Made by a program: the position numbers and the translations under genes | Notes under the pieces: model-generated | The model's database searches: none | The model's input: the letters and a program-made list of their open reading frames with translations, nothing else | What the model was told of the DNA's origin: nothing | Origin: Candidatus Cloacimonadota bacterium | GTDB taxonomy: Bacteria; Cloacimonadota; Cloacimonadia; Cloacimonadales; TCS61 | Length of the DNA stretch: 32,493 nt | Assembly (NCBI GenBank): GCA_021108315.1 | Contig: JAIORE010000275.1 | Location: 1 to 32,493 of the forward strand | Direction of reading: 5' to 3' | Part shown: positions 1-7,287 of the stretch, piece after piece | How positions within the stretch are numbered: position 1 is the stretch's first letter | How the letters are laid out: each line of letters opens with the position of its first letter

Positions 1-80
1 TTGTAAGAAAAACTATAAAGAATGATTAATAGTGAGAGTGCAGTTGAACAGTCTCTATTGTAGATAATATTTATCAATAA

Positions 81-110
81 AACAAAAAAACCGGCACAGA
101 GTACCGGTTT
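81..110 (-). terminator. Intrinsic terminator of the LPP20-like lipoprotein gene
   Basis: Read on the minus strand, a hairpin with a 10-bp stem (one A/C mismatch) and a 3-nt loop covers 88-110 and is followed by a T-run at 84-90. It starts 22 bases after the stop codon of the lipoprotein gene, so it fits a Rho-independent terminator for that gene. Nothing recognisable lies between it and the window edge. Confidence 0.75.
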
Positions 111-132
111 CAAATAGAAGGTTCGATCTAAA

Positions 133-684
133 TTATTGGTTTAATTCATGTTCCAATTCTTTAAAAGCTTGAGATGCTTTAAAAGAATTATACAAAGCTT
201 CTTCTTTTTTGATTTGATTCACTAAGTTCTCATTAACAGTATCCTTAGGAATACTTACTCGAACATAAGTTTTATATTTTTTTGTACCGTTATCGTCTTT
301 GATAATTGTAACTTCTCGTTTTGTAACCATTACTTTTGTAAAGGTTGCGTTAGATACGTTTTTTACAACTTTACTTGTGAGAGCTGTAACGGTTGGATTA
401 TCAACTCCAACTTCTTCTTCATAATTTTTTACCATACCTTTTACATGTGATTCTACGTACTGAGCAGCAGCCAGCATTGCATTTGATTGAGCGGCATCAT
501 AAGAAGAATTTTCACTCACTTTTTCACCAATACCATAAGTTTGTACATAACTTGGATCACCTTGCAAATCCCACCAATCAGGATAATAGACTTTTTCTAC
601 ATCATTTGACGGATCGGGTTTTCCACATCCGGTAAGTAAGAATATTACCACCCCAATAACAGCCATAATCTTAAATAATTTCAT
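133..684 (-). CDS. LPP20-like lipoprotein
   Basis: A 183-residue predicted lipoprotein. Residues 1-19 form a basic, hydrophobic signal peptide ending in the lipobox LLTGC (Cys20), so it should be lipidated and membrane-anchored after signal peptidase II cleavage. The mature part begins with an acidic, Trp-containing stretch (YYPDWW), then YGIGEKVSENSSYDAAQSNA and a helical, Ala-rich segment, then a basic beta-rich part. The 'GIG....A...A...A' pattern followed by an alternating KREVTIIKDDNGTKKYKTYV part is typical of LPP20-type lipoproteins, whose biochemical role is unknown. The ATG at 684 is preceded by a strong AAGGAGG. The gene stands alone: 186 bases separate it from the PTS-IIA gene upstream, and a terminator follows its stop. 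The family assignment is by pattern only. Confidence 0.7.
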   Translation of the reverse strand: MKLFKIMAVIGVVIFLLTGCGKPDPSNDVEKVYYPDWWDLQGDPSYVQTYGIGEKVSENSSYDAAQSNAMLAAAQYVESHVKGMVKNYEEEVGVDNPTVTALTSKVVKNVSNATFTKVMVTKREVTIIKDDNGTKKYKTYVRVSIPKDTVNENLVNQIKKEEALYNSFKASQAFKELEHELNQ

Positions 685-830
685 AATTCCTCCTTTTAGA
701 CATAATTTAATATTAGATTCTTTTACTAATCATTTACCAATATTTGATTAAATAACAAACACTAAATATTTAATAAAGCAATATTAACTAATACCTTATA
801 TTTTTTTCTCCTTAGAAAGCAAATATTTTT

Positions 831-858
831 ACAATAGAAAAAAAGTGTTCCATTTCAA
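831..858 (-). promoter_or_regulatory. Possible promoter for the LPP20-like lipoprotein gene
   Basis: On the minus strand TTGAAA (853-858) and TATTGT (831-836) are separated by 16 bases and lie about 150 bases upstream of the lipoprotein start, just past the stop of the PTS-IIA gene. Spacing and composition fit a sigma70-type promoter, but the region is so AT-rich that chance matches are likely. An overlapping TTGACT (858-863) is an alternative -35. Confidence 0.3.
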
Positions 859-870
859 GTCAAGACAATT

Positions 871-1695
871 TTACAAATCAATATCTTCTTCAGGATTTCC
901 AAGTATAGAATCAATTGAAATTATTTGGATAAATCCCACACCTTGTTTATCTAAATCAATTCCACTTTCTCGTAAAATTCTCTGAAGTTTCTTTGCATCA
1001 TTCTTTTCGCGGATGTAACTAAAATACAGTTGAGATTCTTTAGATTTTCCATGTGCCATATAACTCAAACCAGCAAAAACCGGCAACTCATAAGCTAATT
1101 TTTTTGCCATTGATTGAGCATCAACAATTGATGAATTTGTGATTCCGGCTTCAACAAACGAATTAAGAACATCTATTGAGTTGTTTTTTTTATTTAAGGT
1201 TAAGATCATAAGATAATGTCGCTTTTCTATCTCTTCATTATCCTCTTCATAATAACTTTCTAATAAATTGATGATCTCATCTTTTGATTGAGCTTTTATA
1301 AGATTTTCTCTAAATTTATCGTTTTTCAATAAGCGTGAAGATTTTGCGAGAAGTTGTAAATATTCTTTATTTTGCTGATTTGGACACCCAAGGAAAAAAA
1401 TAATTTTCGCTGGTCCCATTTCAAGATTATTGTAATCTATTCCGTTTGAAAATATAAGGATACTTAAAAATAATTTTTCTACAAAATCTCCTTTTGCATG
1501 AGGAAGAGCAACTCCTTTAATCAATTCTGTATTTGACATCTCTTCACGTGCAATCAAAGCTTTTAAGAATGCTTTTTGGTTCAAAATGTAGTCATGATTG
1601 TATACGTGATTCACTATCTTTTCAAAAAGATCTTTTTTATTTTTGACTTCCGGATTAATAACAATTAAATTTTTATCAATTATCTTTTTCCACAT
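871..1695 (-). CDS. PTS EIIA type-2 domain protein, putative regulator of the adjacent antiporter
   Basis: A 274-residue soluble protein. Residues 1-150 match the fructose/mannitol-type EIIA fold (PTS_EIIA_2): 'NTELIKGVALPHAKGD' carries the phosphorylatable His (His66), followed by 'IIFFLGCPNQQNKEYLQLLA', where the family usually has '.h...LA.la..l'. Residues 160-255 form a second alpha/beta domain ('LMILTLNKKNNSIDVLNSFVEAGI') resembling the PII-like/ACT-like regulatory half seen in antiporter-linked EIIA proteins. No EIIB or EIIC genes are nearby, so sugar transport is unlikely. The gene directly follows a CPA2 antiporter in the same direction, which suggests control of ion transport by PTS phosphorylation or by a ligand of the second domain; this is inference. 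The ATG at 1695 has AGGAGG upstream. Confidence 0.8.
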   Translation of the reverse strand: MWKKIIDKNLIVINPEVKNKKDLFEKIVNHVYNHDYILNQKAFLKALIAREEMSNTELIKGVALPHAKGDFVEKLFLSILIFSNGIDYNNLEMGPAKIIFFLGCPNQQNKEYLQLLAKSSRLLKNDKFRENLIKAQSKDEIINLLESYYEEDNEEIEKRHYLMILTLNKKNNSIDVLNSFVEAGITNSSIVDAQSMAKKLAYELPVFAGLSYMAHGKSKESQLYFSYIREKNDAKKLQRILRESGIDLDKQGVGFIQIISIDSILGNPEEDIDL

Positions 1696-1769
1696 AATTC
1701 CTCCTAGTATTCACTTCCGAAGCTTTCCTCATAGAAATTCTTCCAACTAAGATTCGGCAATTTTGAGAT

Positions 1770-1833
1770 CTCGTTCCCAAGTTTGTCTTGGGAATGTTGA
1801 AGAGTACATCACGAAGACAAACTTCGTAACGAG
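1770..1833. repeat. Palindromic intergenic repeat with two hairpins
   Basis: This element lies in the 162-base gap between the antiporter and PTS-IIA genes. CTCGTT (1770-1775) and AACGAG (1828-1833) pair as an outer stem. Inside are TTCCCAAG/CTTGGGAA (1774-1794, 5-nt loop) and ACGAAG/CTTCGT (1811-1827, 5-nt loop). In addition AAGTTTGTCTT (1779-1789) is the exact reverse complement of AAGACAAACTT (1814-1824), so the two hairpins could also pair with each other. It resembles the common 'CGTTCCCA...TGGGAATG' type of dispersed bacterial repeat. A 61-codon open frame across it has no protein-like features. Confidence 0.7.
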
Positions 1834-1857
1834 TTGAGAATTTCTCCTGTGTATTTA

Positions 1858-3021
1858 TCAAAAAGTCTTCATTCTCAATTTTGTAAATGCAAATTTAATC
1901 AGTAACGGTGTAGTAATTGCCGTCACAATAACCATTATTATTGTACCAGATAAAATTCCTGTATTTATATAATTTCTTTCTAAAGCCATATTTGCAACTA
2001 TCAAGGCAACTTCACCTCTTGGAATCATTCCTGAACCTATTCTAATAGAACGAATCTGATCAAATTTCGTTAAACGTGCTCCCAATCCACTTCCTACTAA
2101 TTTACCCAAAATTGCCAAGATTACAAATAGCAAAAGAAATACCGGATGAGCTTCAATACTGAACAAGTTAAAAGCTAAGCCAATATTCACAAAGAAAACA
2201 TCAACAAAAAATGATTTCCCAATTTGGGATATTCCTATTTGTACAGTATGCTTGTGATGAGTTTGTCCTAAAAATAATCCGGCAAAATATGCTCCGGTAA
2301 TAGCTGCAAGTCCTGTTCTTTCTGCAAACCAAGAATACAATAAAACAATAGCAATTGCCAAAGCCACAACAACATTATCCAATAAGATTTTTTTCAAATT
2401 TAAAAAAAATGGTTTTAAAATAAACATACCAAAAAGCGTAGTAATAACAAAGAACAGAATTATTTTTCCAGTTGATAAAATGATTGTGCTTCCACTCTCA
2501 GCACTACCTGCAAATGTACCGAAAATAAAAGTAAGAAGTAAAATCCCGACAATATCATCAATTATCGCAGCATTTACAATACATCTTCCTTCAATTCCTT
2601 TTAATTTTCCTATGTCCATCAAAGTCATCACACTCACACTTACACTCGTGGCAGTGAAAATAACTCCAACAATTAGACTTTGAACAAGATTCTTATCAAT
2701 GATATAAGTAAGAAAAAAACCTAAAGCAAAAGGTAATACTATCCCACCGATTGCAGGTAACAAAGCTTGTTTAGAATCCGTTTTAATTTGCTTCAAATTA
2801 GTTTCAAGCCCTGCTTCAAAAAGTAGGAACAAAACGCCAATCTCAGCAATCCAATTGATTACTTCACCAGGTTCGATAAAATGTAGAAAGGTTGGTCCTA
2901 ATACTACTCCCAAAAATAGCATCCCAATAACCGGAGGAAATTTAAACTTTCTGGAAATAGCTCCGAGAATTTTTGAGAAAAAAATTATTATCGCCAGATG
3001 TAATAATATATTATCTTCCAT
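1858..3021 (-). CDS. Cation:proton antiporter, CPA2 family (Kef/NapA-type)
   Basis: A 387-residue integral membrane protein with about 12 hydrophobic segments, the normal size of a CPA2 transporter lacking the KefB/C-type C-terminal RCK domain. Diagnostic stretches are 'PPVIGMLFLGVVLGP' near residues 28-43, 'EIGVLFLLFEAGLET' near 60-75, and 'NAAIIDDIVGILLL' with the ion-binding Asp155-Asp156 pair. The late 'GMIPRGEVALIVA' segment is the conserved positive-charge region. These families exchange Na+ or K+ for H+ across the inner membrane; which ion cannot be told here. Its ATG (3021) overlaps the mltG stop by 11 bases, and the PTS-IIA gene follows, so the three are probably co-transcribed. The ribosome-binding site is weak (AAGAGAG), consistent with translational coupling. 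Confidence 0.9.
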   Translation of the reverse strand: MEDNILLHLAIIIFFSKILGAISRKFKFPPVIGMLFLGVVLGPTFLHFIEPGEVINWIAEIGVLFLLFEAGLETNLKQIKTDSKQALLPAIGGIVLPFALGFFLTYIIDKNLVQSLIVGVIFTATSVSVSVMTLMDIGKLKGIEGRCIVNAAIIDDIVGILLLTFIFGTFAGSAESGSTIILSTGKIILFFVITTLFGMFILKPFFLNLKKILLDNVVVALAIAIVLLYSWFAERTGLAAITGAYFAGLFLGQTHHKHTVQIGISQIGKSFFVDVFFVNIGLAFNLFSIEAHPVFLLLFVILAILGKLVGSGLGARLTKFDQIRSIRIGSGMIPRGEVALIVANMALERNYINTGILSGTIIMVIVTAITTPLLIKFAFTKLRMKTF

Positions 3022-4003
3022 TCTGCTCTCTTAATATGTTTTGCTTTCTTTGATGCTCTGAAAAAGTTTTACTAAAAAGATGTCCACCTTTTTTATCCGC
3101 TACAAAATAAAAAAACTTAGATTCTTGCGGATTTAGAACAGCTTCTATTGAACTTAAACTGGGGCTACAAATAGGTGTTGGAGGTAATCCTTTGTATTTG
3201 TAGGTATTATATGGTGAATCAATTTCCAAGTCTTTGAAATAAATTTTCTTTCGCTTTTTCCCAATTAATTCCAAAGCATAAGCTACCGTAGGATCTGCTT
3301 GAAGTCGATATCCTCCGTGCTTTATTCTATTTAGATAAACGCTGGCAATAAGCGGTTTCTCGCTTTCTCGCTGTGCTTCTCTTTCTACAATTGAAGCTAA
3401 AATTAGAACATCATAAGGAGTTAAATTTTCTGTAGAAATCGAATCATAAAATGGTACTTTTTTGAAAAATTCTTTTGAAAGGTGATTTAAGATAAATTTT
3501 TCACTAACATCTTCCGGAAAAAGATAAGTTTCAGGATATAGAAACCCTTCTAAATTATTTATTGAATAGCCTGTCAGCTCTTTTGCAAAATTTGCATCAT
3601 TACATTGCTCACTGAAGATACTGTAGTTTCCGAAGTTATTCTTTGCAAATAGAGCACAAATCTTCTTTGTTGTATATCCCTCTGGAATTGTAATTTTCCT
3701 GAGATGAACTTTTCCCTTTTTTATTTGATTAATTACTTCAAGTATTGAATATGACCCCTTGAATAAGTATTTTCCATATTTTAGGTGCTTACTTTTTCCT
3801 GTAAATTTCACATAATAATAGAATAGATTTGAATTACTAATTATTCCTTTTTTAGATAGCTTGTTAGTAATTCCCTTTGCTGTATCACCCTGTTTGATCT
3901 CTAAAATTTTCTCACCGATTTCGTGTGGTTTTACAAAGCAATATACGGTATAAAAAAAGAAAAAAGTAAATATTATGAGAATAAAGATCGTTAGATATTT
4001 CAT
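3011..4003 (-). CDS. mltG: Endolytic murein transglycosylase MltG
   Basis: A 330-residue YceG/MltG-family protein, close to the usual length. One N-terminal membrane helix (residues 3-24) anchors it in the inner membrane with the rest periplasmic. A LysM-like part follows ('EIKQGDTAKGITNKLSKKGI'), then 'IPEGYTTKKI', 'LEGFLYPETYLFP' and 'LILASIVEREAQRESE', where Glu207 aligns with the catalytic Glu218 of E. coli MltG. 'LQADPTVAYAL' and 'SPYNTYKYKGLPPTPICSPS' are the other family signatures. MltG cleaves nascent glycan strands and acts as a peptidoglycan chain terminator. The gene follows ruvX by 59 bases, a common bacterial order, and overlaps the antiporter start downstream. The start has only a poor ribosome-binding site. 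Confidence 0.95.
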   Translation of the reverse strand: MKYLTIFILIIFTFFFFYTVYCFVKPHEIGEKILEIKQGDTAKGITNKLSKKGIISNSNLFYYYVKFTGKSKHLKYGKYLFKGSYSILEVINQIKKGKVHLRKITIPEGYTTKKICALFAKNNFGNYSIFSEQCNDANFAKELTGYSINNLEGFLYPETYLFPEDVSEKFILNHLSKEFFKKVPFYDSISTENLTPYDVLILASIVEREAQRESEKPLIASVYLNRIKHGGYRLQADPTVAYALELIGKKRKKIYFKDLEIDSPYNTYKYKGLPPTPICSPSLSSIEAVLNPQESKFFYFVADKKGGHLFSKTFSEHQRKQNILREQNGR

Positions 4004-4062
4004 ATATTGTTATAGATTGGTTAGGTTTGAAGTATTTTGGGAAATATTTTAAGCTTTGTCAT

Positions 4063-4470
4063 TTAGGACTGGAGATAATTTTTTAATATTATTGAAGCAG
4101 CAACTTTATCAACAACTTTTCGAGCTTCAATAACGCTGTAACCCATTTTTTTTAAACTTTCATTAGCTTCCACTGTCGAATAACGCTCATCCCAATAGAT
4201 TATTGGTAGAGAAATTTTAATTATTAATTTTTCACCAAATTCTTTAACTTCTTTTGTTTTATGTGAATCTTCTCCTTTGAGATTATAGGGAATACCTAAC
4301 ACAATTTTTTCAACTTGTTGTTCAAATATTATTTCCTGAATTTTATCAAATAAATCGTCATTATTTTCTAAAACACAAAAAGGTTTGGAAATAATTCTAA
4401 GAGGATCACTCAGAGCAATTCCCACTCTTTTTTCTCCATAATCAATTGCTAATATTCTGTATAATGACAT
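4063..4470 (-). CDS. ruvX: RuvX/YqgF-family putative pre-16S rRNA nuclease
   Basis: A 135-residue RNase H-fold protein of normal length. The conserved acidic sites are all present: 'AIDYGEKRVGIALSD' near the N-terminus, 'LGIPYNLKGEDSHKT' in the middle, 'YWDERYSTVEA', and 'VVDKVAASIIL' near the C-terminus. E. coli YqgF acts in 5' maturation of 16S rRNA, and the family is also annotated as a Holliday-junction resolvase; which activity applies here cannot be read from sequence. mltG follows in the same direction. No good ribosome-binding site precedes the ATG at 4470, but the reading frame begins exactly at the first beta strand, so this start is likely. Confidence 0.92.
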   Translation of the reverse strand: MSLYRILAIDYGEKRVGIALSDPLRIISKPFCVLENNDDLFDKIQEIIFEQQVEKIVLGIPYNLKGEDSHKTKEVKEFGEKLIIKISLPIIYWDERYSTVEANESLKKMGYSVIEARKVVDKVAASIILKNYLQS

Positions 4471-4642
4471 TTATTCTATTTTGTCTCAGCTACTTTGGCT
4501 GGATTTTGTCTACTCAAAAAGTTCTGATTCTTTGTTATTATAATTTTTCTAATCCGCCAATAAATTCTTCATTCCGTAATCGAAGAAATTATTGAACAAA
4601 TGAAATTTCTCTTGTCTTGATTTTATTATTAATTAATCTCTG

Positions 4643-4743
4643 AAACCGTTGAGACGATTAATAATTGATAACCTTTCATTAACCACATACTTAAGTTTGT
4701 GGTTAATGAAATGAAATTTTTTATTTAACCGTTTCAACGGTTT
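4643..4743. repeat. 101-bp palindromic intergenic element (REPIN/MITE-like)
   Basis: Terminal inverted repeats of 14 bases, AAACCGTTGAGACG (4643-4656) and CGTTTCAACGGTTT (4730-4743), match with one mismatch. Inside is a perfect 13-bp hairpin, TTCATTAACCACA/TGTGGTTAATGAA (4675-4687 and 4698-4710), whose short loop itself contains the palindrome CTTAAG. No protein is encoded. The element lies in the 460-base gap between the coiled-coil gene (ends 4931) and ruvX (starts 4470); apart from this and the repeat at 4858-4900 I see nothing in that gap. Confidence 0.75.
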
Positions 4744-4857
4744 ACTAAGTATCTGATCATAAATTTTTGGAAGATATTTTTTGTTGGGTAAGAAAAAAAT
4801 ACCGGGAAACTTTTGTCTAAGTGCTTATCTCTTTTTGTTAAACCACTATTTTATGTT

Positions 4858-4900
4858 TTTTATCCGTGTTCATCCGCGAATATCAGCGGCTAAAATTCTT
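4858..4900. repeat. 'ATCCG..CATCCGCG' dispersed-type repeat
   Basis: The stretch containing ATCCGTGTTCATCCGCG followed by CAGCGGCTAAAATTCTT has a GC-rich, repetitive composition unlike the surrounding AT-rich gap. It matches a short intergenic repeat type that I recall from many unrelated bacterial genomes. Only one copy is in the window, so repeat status rests on recall. Confidence 0.4.
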
Positions 4901-4930
4901 TCCAACCAAGCACCATTTCAAATAGAAACT

Positions 4931-5251
4931 TTATTCCGTTTCTGTTTTTTCCTCTTTTTCTTCTTTTTCCTTTAACTCTTTGATCTTCTCATTATTGGCA
5001 TCAATTTCGTCATTTATCTGATCAATTTTGTCCAAAAAAACTTTGATTTCAGGAAATTTATCAAAATCGTCAGGATTATTCACAATTACTTCACCTATTT
5101 GGATTTTCAGATCTTTTACCTGAGAATTCAAATTATGATTTTTATACTTAAAACCAGATACTTTGCTTACTTCTTCAACCTTATCAAAAACTTTTGATAA
5201 AGCAGAATTTGCTTCATCTCTTACCATTTCAAAAAACGCTTTCTTATCCAT
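4931..5251 (-). CDS. Small coiled-coil protein of unknown function
   Basis: A 106-residue soluble protein. Residues 1-30 form an amphipathic helix ('ALSKVFDKVEEVSKVSGFKY'), residues 40-60 read 'LNSQVKDLKIQIGEVIV', and residues 70-106 are a highly charged Lys/Glu coiled coil ending in a KEKEEKEEKTETE tail. The 'L....K.LK..IGE.V' stretch resembles the N-terminal helical part of many small bacterial proteins that end in a zinc ribbon, but there are no Cys residues and no zinc ribbon. A strong GGAGG precedes the ATG at 5251, supporting translation. It lies alone between two repeat-bearing gaps. No function can be assigned. Confidence 0.65.
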   Translation of the reverse strand: MDKKAFFEMVRDEANSALSKVFDKVEEVSKVSGFKYKNHNLNSQVKDLKIQIGEVIVNNPDDFDKFPEIKVFLDKIDQINDEIDANNEKIKELKEKEEKEEKTETE

Positions 5252-5483
5252 TTTTTCCTCCTACAGAAAAAGTTAGTTTGATTTTTTTCATTTTTCGCAA
5301 ATCACTAATTTTGCTTTCATACATATTTTATTATTTAGAATATGACTCAATTATATTTAATAATATTTTTTGTAAATATTTTTTTTACAGCTTTTTATTC
5401 TTTTAGTATTTATTGTACATCTTTTGTAATTAGTATCTGAACAAAAATGTGTGAAGTAAAGTATTTTTGAAAATTTGATTATT

Positions 5484-5606
5484 AACCCACGCCTTTAGGT
5501 GTGGGCTTGAGAACAACCTAAATTCACTCGCTCCAAATCAGCTAAAGCTGATTTGGAGCGGGAAACTTGGGGAAAGGTAATTTACCCTCGACTAAAGTCG
5601 TGGGTT
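5484..5606. repeat. 123-bp REPIN-like element with three hairpins
   Basis: Terminal inverted repeats AACCCACG (5484-5491) and CGTGGGTT (5599-5606) bound three hairpins: CCCACGCC/GGTGTGGG (5486-5505, loop TTTA), a perfect 14-bp stem starting CGCTCCAAATCAGC (5529-5560, loop TAAA), and CGAC/GTCG flanked by CCC/GGG (5584-5605, loop TAAA). The common TTTA/TAAA loops suggest related REP-type units arranged as an inverted doublet. Such elements are usually mobilised in trans by RAYT or IS200/IS605-type TnpA enzymes; none is encoded here. It occupies the gap 5252-5710, which otherwise holds only the rplS terminator. Confidence 0.75.
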
Positions 5607-5670
5607 ATTGAAAATTTTGTAAAAAATTAGTAAATTGGTATTTTCGTTCAGACCCCAATCAAATTTTGAT

Positions 5671-5704
5671 AAAAAAAAGGGAGCTTTTAAAAAGCTCCCT
5701 TTTA
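5671..5704 (-). terminator. Strong intrinsic terminator after rplS
   Basis: A near-perfect palindrome centred on AAAGGGAGC/GCTCCCTTT (about 5675-5703) begins 7 bases past the rplS stop and is followed, on the minus strand, by a run of eight T (5671-5678). It closes the long housekeeping gene run to its right. Confidence 0.9.
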
Positions 5705-5710
5705 AAGGTT

Positions 5711-6058
5711 TTAATATCTTCTTTTCTCTTTTACACGAGCTGCTTTTCCTTTCACTCTTCTCAGATAGAAAAGTTTTGCTCGGCGAACACGTCCAAAGCG
5801 GACAACTTCTATTTTTTGAATATGAGGTGAATGCAAGGGAAAAATTCTTTCCACTGCTATCCCATTACTGATTTTTCTTACAGTAAATGTTTTTGAAATT
5901 TGCATTCCTCTTTTTTGTAATACAATACCTTGAAAAATCTGAATTCTTTCTTTCTCACCTTCTACTATCTTGTAATGTACTTTGACAGTATCTCCAACCC
6001 CAAATTCAGGTAAATCTGTACGTAATTGTTCTTTTCCTACTTCATGAATAATATCCAT
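5711..6058 (-). CDS. rplS: 50S ribosomal protein L19
   Basis: A 115-residue L19, the normal length. Family stretches are '[20 protein letters not shown]', '[14 protein letters not shown]', '[20 protein letters not shown]', '[20 protein letters not shown]' and '[17 protein letters not shown]'. L19 sits at the 30S/50S interface near bridge B8. An open frame continues 18 codons upstream, but the ATG at 6058 is preceded by AAAGGAGGAAT and begins the conserved sequence ([11 protein letters not shown]), so the shorter form is chosen. It is last in the rpsP-khpA-rimM-trmD-SPOUT-rplS run and 10 bases after the SPOUT gene, with a terminator directly behind it. Confidence 0.97.
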   Translation of the reverse strand: MDIIHEVGKEQLRTDLPEFGVGDTVKVHYKIVEGEKERIQIFQGIVLQKRGMQISKTFTVRKISNGIAVERIFPLHSPHIQKIEVVRFGRVRRAKLFYLRRVKGKAARVKEKRRY

Positions 6059-6068
6059 GATTCCTCCT

Positions 6069-6620
6069 TTATTTTTCGGAAGTAAGCTTTTCCAGAACAA
6101 TAGCCACTGCACTTCTGACAGATAAATGATTATAGTTATTTACTCCTTTGATGGGAGTTAAAACAAAATCTGACATTTTATGGATATCTTCAGTTAAACC
6201 GTTTCCCGTTCCAAATAACAATAAAACGGGTGACATAATACTATTTATATCTTGGAATTTTATTTGTCCATTGCGTTGCAGAGCTGTTGTTGAAATAATT
6301 ATTGGATTTTCTCCTTCCTGATTTTTTATGTTTTTTCGACATTCATCTATTGTTTTAGCATATTTTACAATTGATAATGCATCTACTCTATCGGAATTAT
6401 ATTTCATAGCGATTTCACTGTTCCAAAACTTCTGGATTCTACTTAAAAGTTTTTCTTGGGTTATTAATGGATTGATAATGAAATAATTTGCTATTCCGAA
6501 TGTTTTACAACTCCTTGCTATATCGTGTATATCAAGGTTTGTAATGGAAGTTGTAACAATATCAAAATCTTTATTATAAACCGGATGATGAACTAAACCG
6601 ACATATAAATTACTTTTCAT
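6069..6620 (-). CDS. SPOUT-superfamily RNA methyltransferase (TM1570-like)
   Basis: A 183-residue predicted S-adenosylmethionine-dependent RNA methyltransferase. The N-terminus '[20 protein letters not shown]' followed by '[19 protein letters not shown]' is characteristic of the SPOUT family typified by Thermotoga TM1570, commonly encoded between trmD and rplS. The C-terminal '[15 protein letters not shown]', '[20 protein letters not shown]' and 'VAIVLEKL' are the knotted cofactor-binding segments. The RNA target has not been established to my knowledge. The start at 6620 overlaps the trmD end by 11 bases, so translation is probably coupled to trmD. Confidence 0.85.
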   Translation of the reverse strand: MKSNLYVGLVHHPVYNKDFDIVTTSITNLDIHDIARSCKTFGIANYFIINPLITQEKLLSRIQKFWNSEIAMKYNSDRVDALSIVKYAKTIDECRKNIKNQEGENPIIISTTALQRNGQIKFQDINSIMSPVLLLFGTGNGLTEDIHKMSDFVLTPIKGVNNYNHLSVRSAVAIVLEKLTSEK

Positions 6621-7287
6621 TTAGTAAATCCGGTCTGTTCTTTTTTGTAATTTCCAAAGATTTCTTAGAACGCCACTCATCAATTTTTTTATGATTACCG
6701 GAAATCAAAACATCAGGAACTTTCATATCTAAAAATTCGTAAGGTCTTGTATAATGCGGGCATCCCAATAACCCATTTTGATGTGAATCTGTCATTGCCG
6801 AATTAAAATCACCAAGCACACCTTCTTGAAGACGACTAACCGCATCAATAAAAACCATTGCTGGAATTTCTCCTCCGGATAGTACATAGTCACCAATAGA
6901 ATATTCTTCTGTTACAAATCTATCCCTAATTCGCTGGTCAATCTCTTTGTAATGACCACATAATAGAATTACATGTTTTTTTTTGCTGAAATCTGACAAA
7001 ATTTTCTGTTTCAACAATTTACCTTGAGGTGTAAAATATATCAGGGATGTATTTTCATAATCATCAATAGATTTCAAAGCTTCGTGAATCGGCTCTGGTT
7101 TCATAACCATTCCAGCTCCACCACCATAAGGATAATCGTCAGCAGTTCTATGTTTATCAAAAGCAAAATCTCTGATATTTATCAGATTGACCTCTAATTT
7201 TTCTTCTCTTTGTGCAATCGCAATCATACTTTCTTGCAAAAATCCTGAAAACATTTCAGGAAATAGAGTCAAAACATCAATCTTCAT
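6610..7287 (-). CDS. trmD: tRNA (guanine37-N1)-methyltransferase TrmD
   Basis: A 225-residue TrmD of normal length, which methylates G37 next to the anticodon of tRNAs with a GG sequence and prevents frameshifting. Signatures are 'MKIDVLTLFPEMFSGFL', 'DDYPYGGGAGMVMKPEPI', 'LLCGHYKEIDQRIRDRF', the trefoil-knot segment 'YSIGDYVLSGGEIPAMV', 'DAVSRLQEGVLGD', and 'GLLGCPHYTRPYEF' with its following 'VPDVLISGNHKKIDEWR'. The start overlaps the rimM stop (ATGA), and the SPOUT methyltransferase gene overlaps its end. Confidence 0.97.
   Translation of the reverse strand: MKIDVLTLFPEMFSGFLQESMIAIAQREEKLEVNLINIRDFAFDKHRTADDYPYGGGAGMVMKPEPIHEALKSIDDYENTSLIYFTPQGKLLKQKILSDFSKKKHVILLCGHYKEIDQRIRDRFVTEEYSIGDYVLSGGEIPAMVFIDAVSRLQEGVLGDFNSAMTDSHQNGLLGCPHYTRPYEFLDMKVPDVLISGNHKKIDEWRSKKSLEITKKNRPDLLNEK

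Noticed and set aside
1676..1861. 61-codon open frame between the antiporter and PTS-IIA genes
   Set aside because: It runs through the palindromic repeat and overlaps both neighbours' ends, with no protein-like pattern; best read as repeat sequence.
4781..4975. 64-codon plus-strand open frame with a Phe/Leu-rich end
   Set aside because: Its end is the antisense of the Lys/Glu tail of the coiled-coil gene and it crosses a dispersed repeat; no good start signal.
5484..5606. Structured non-coding RNA or riboswitch
   Set aside because: The inverted ends and tetraloop-sharing hairpins fit a mobile REP-type element better, and no adjacent gene start would be controlled.
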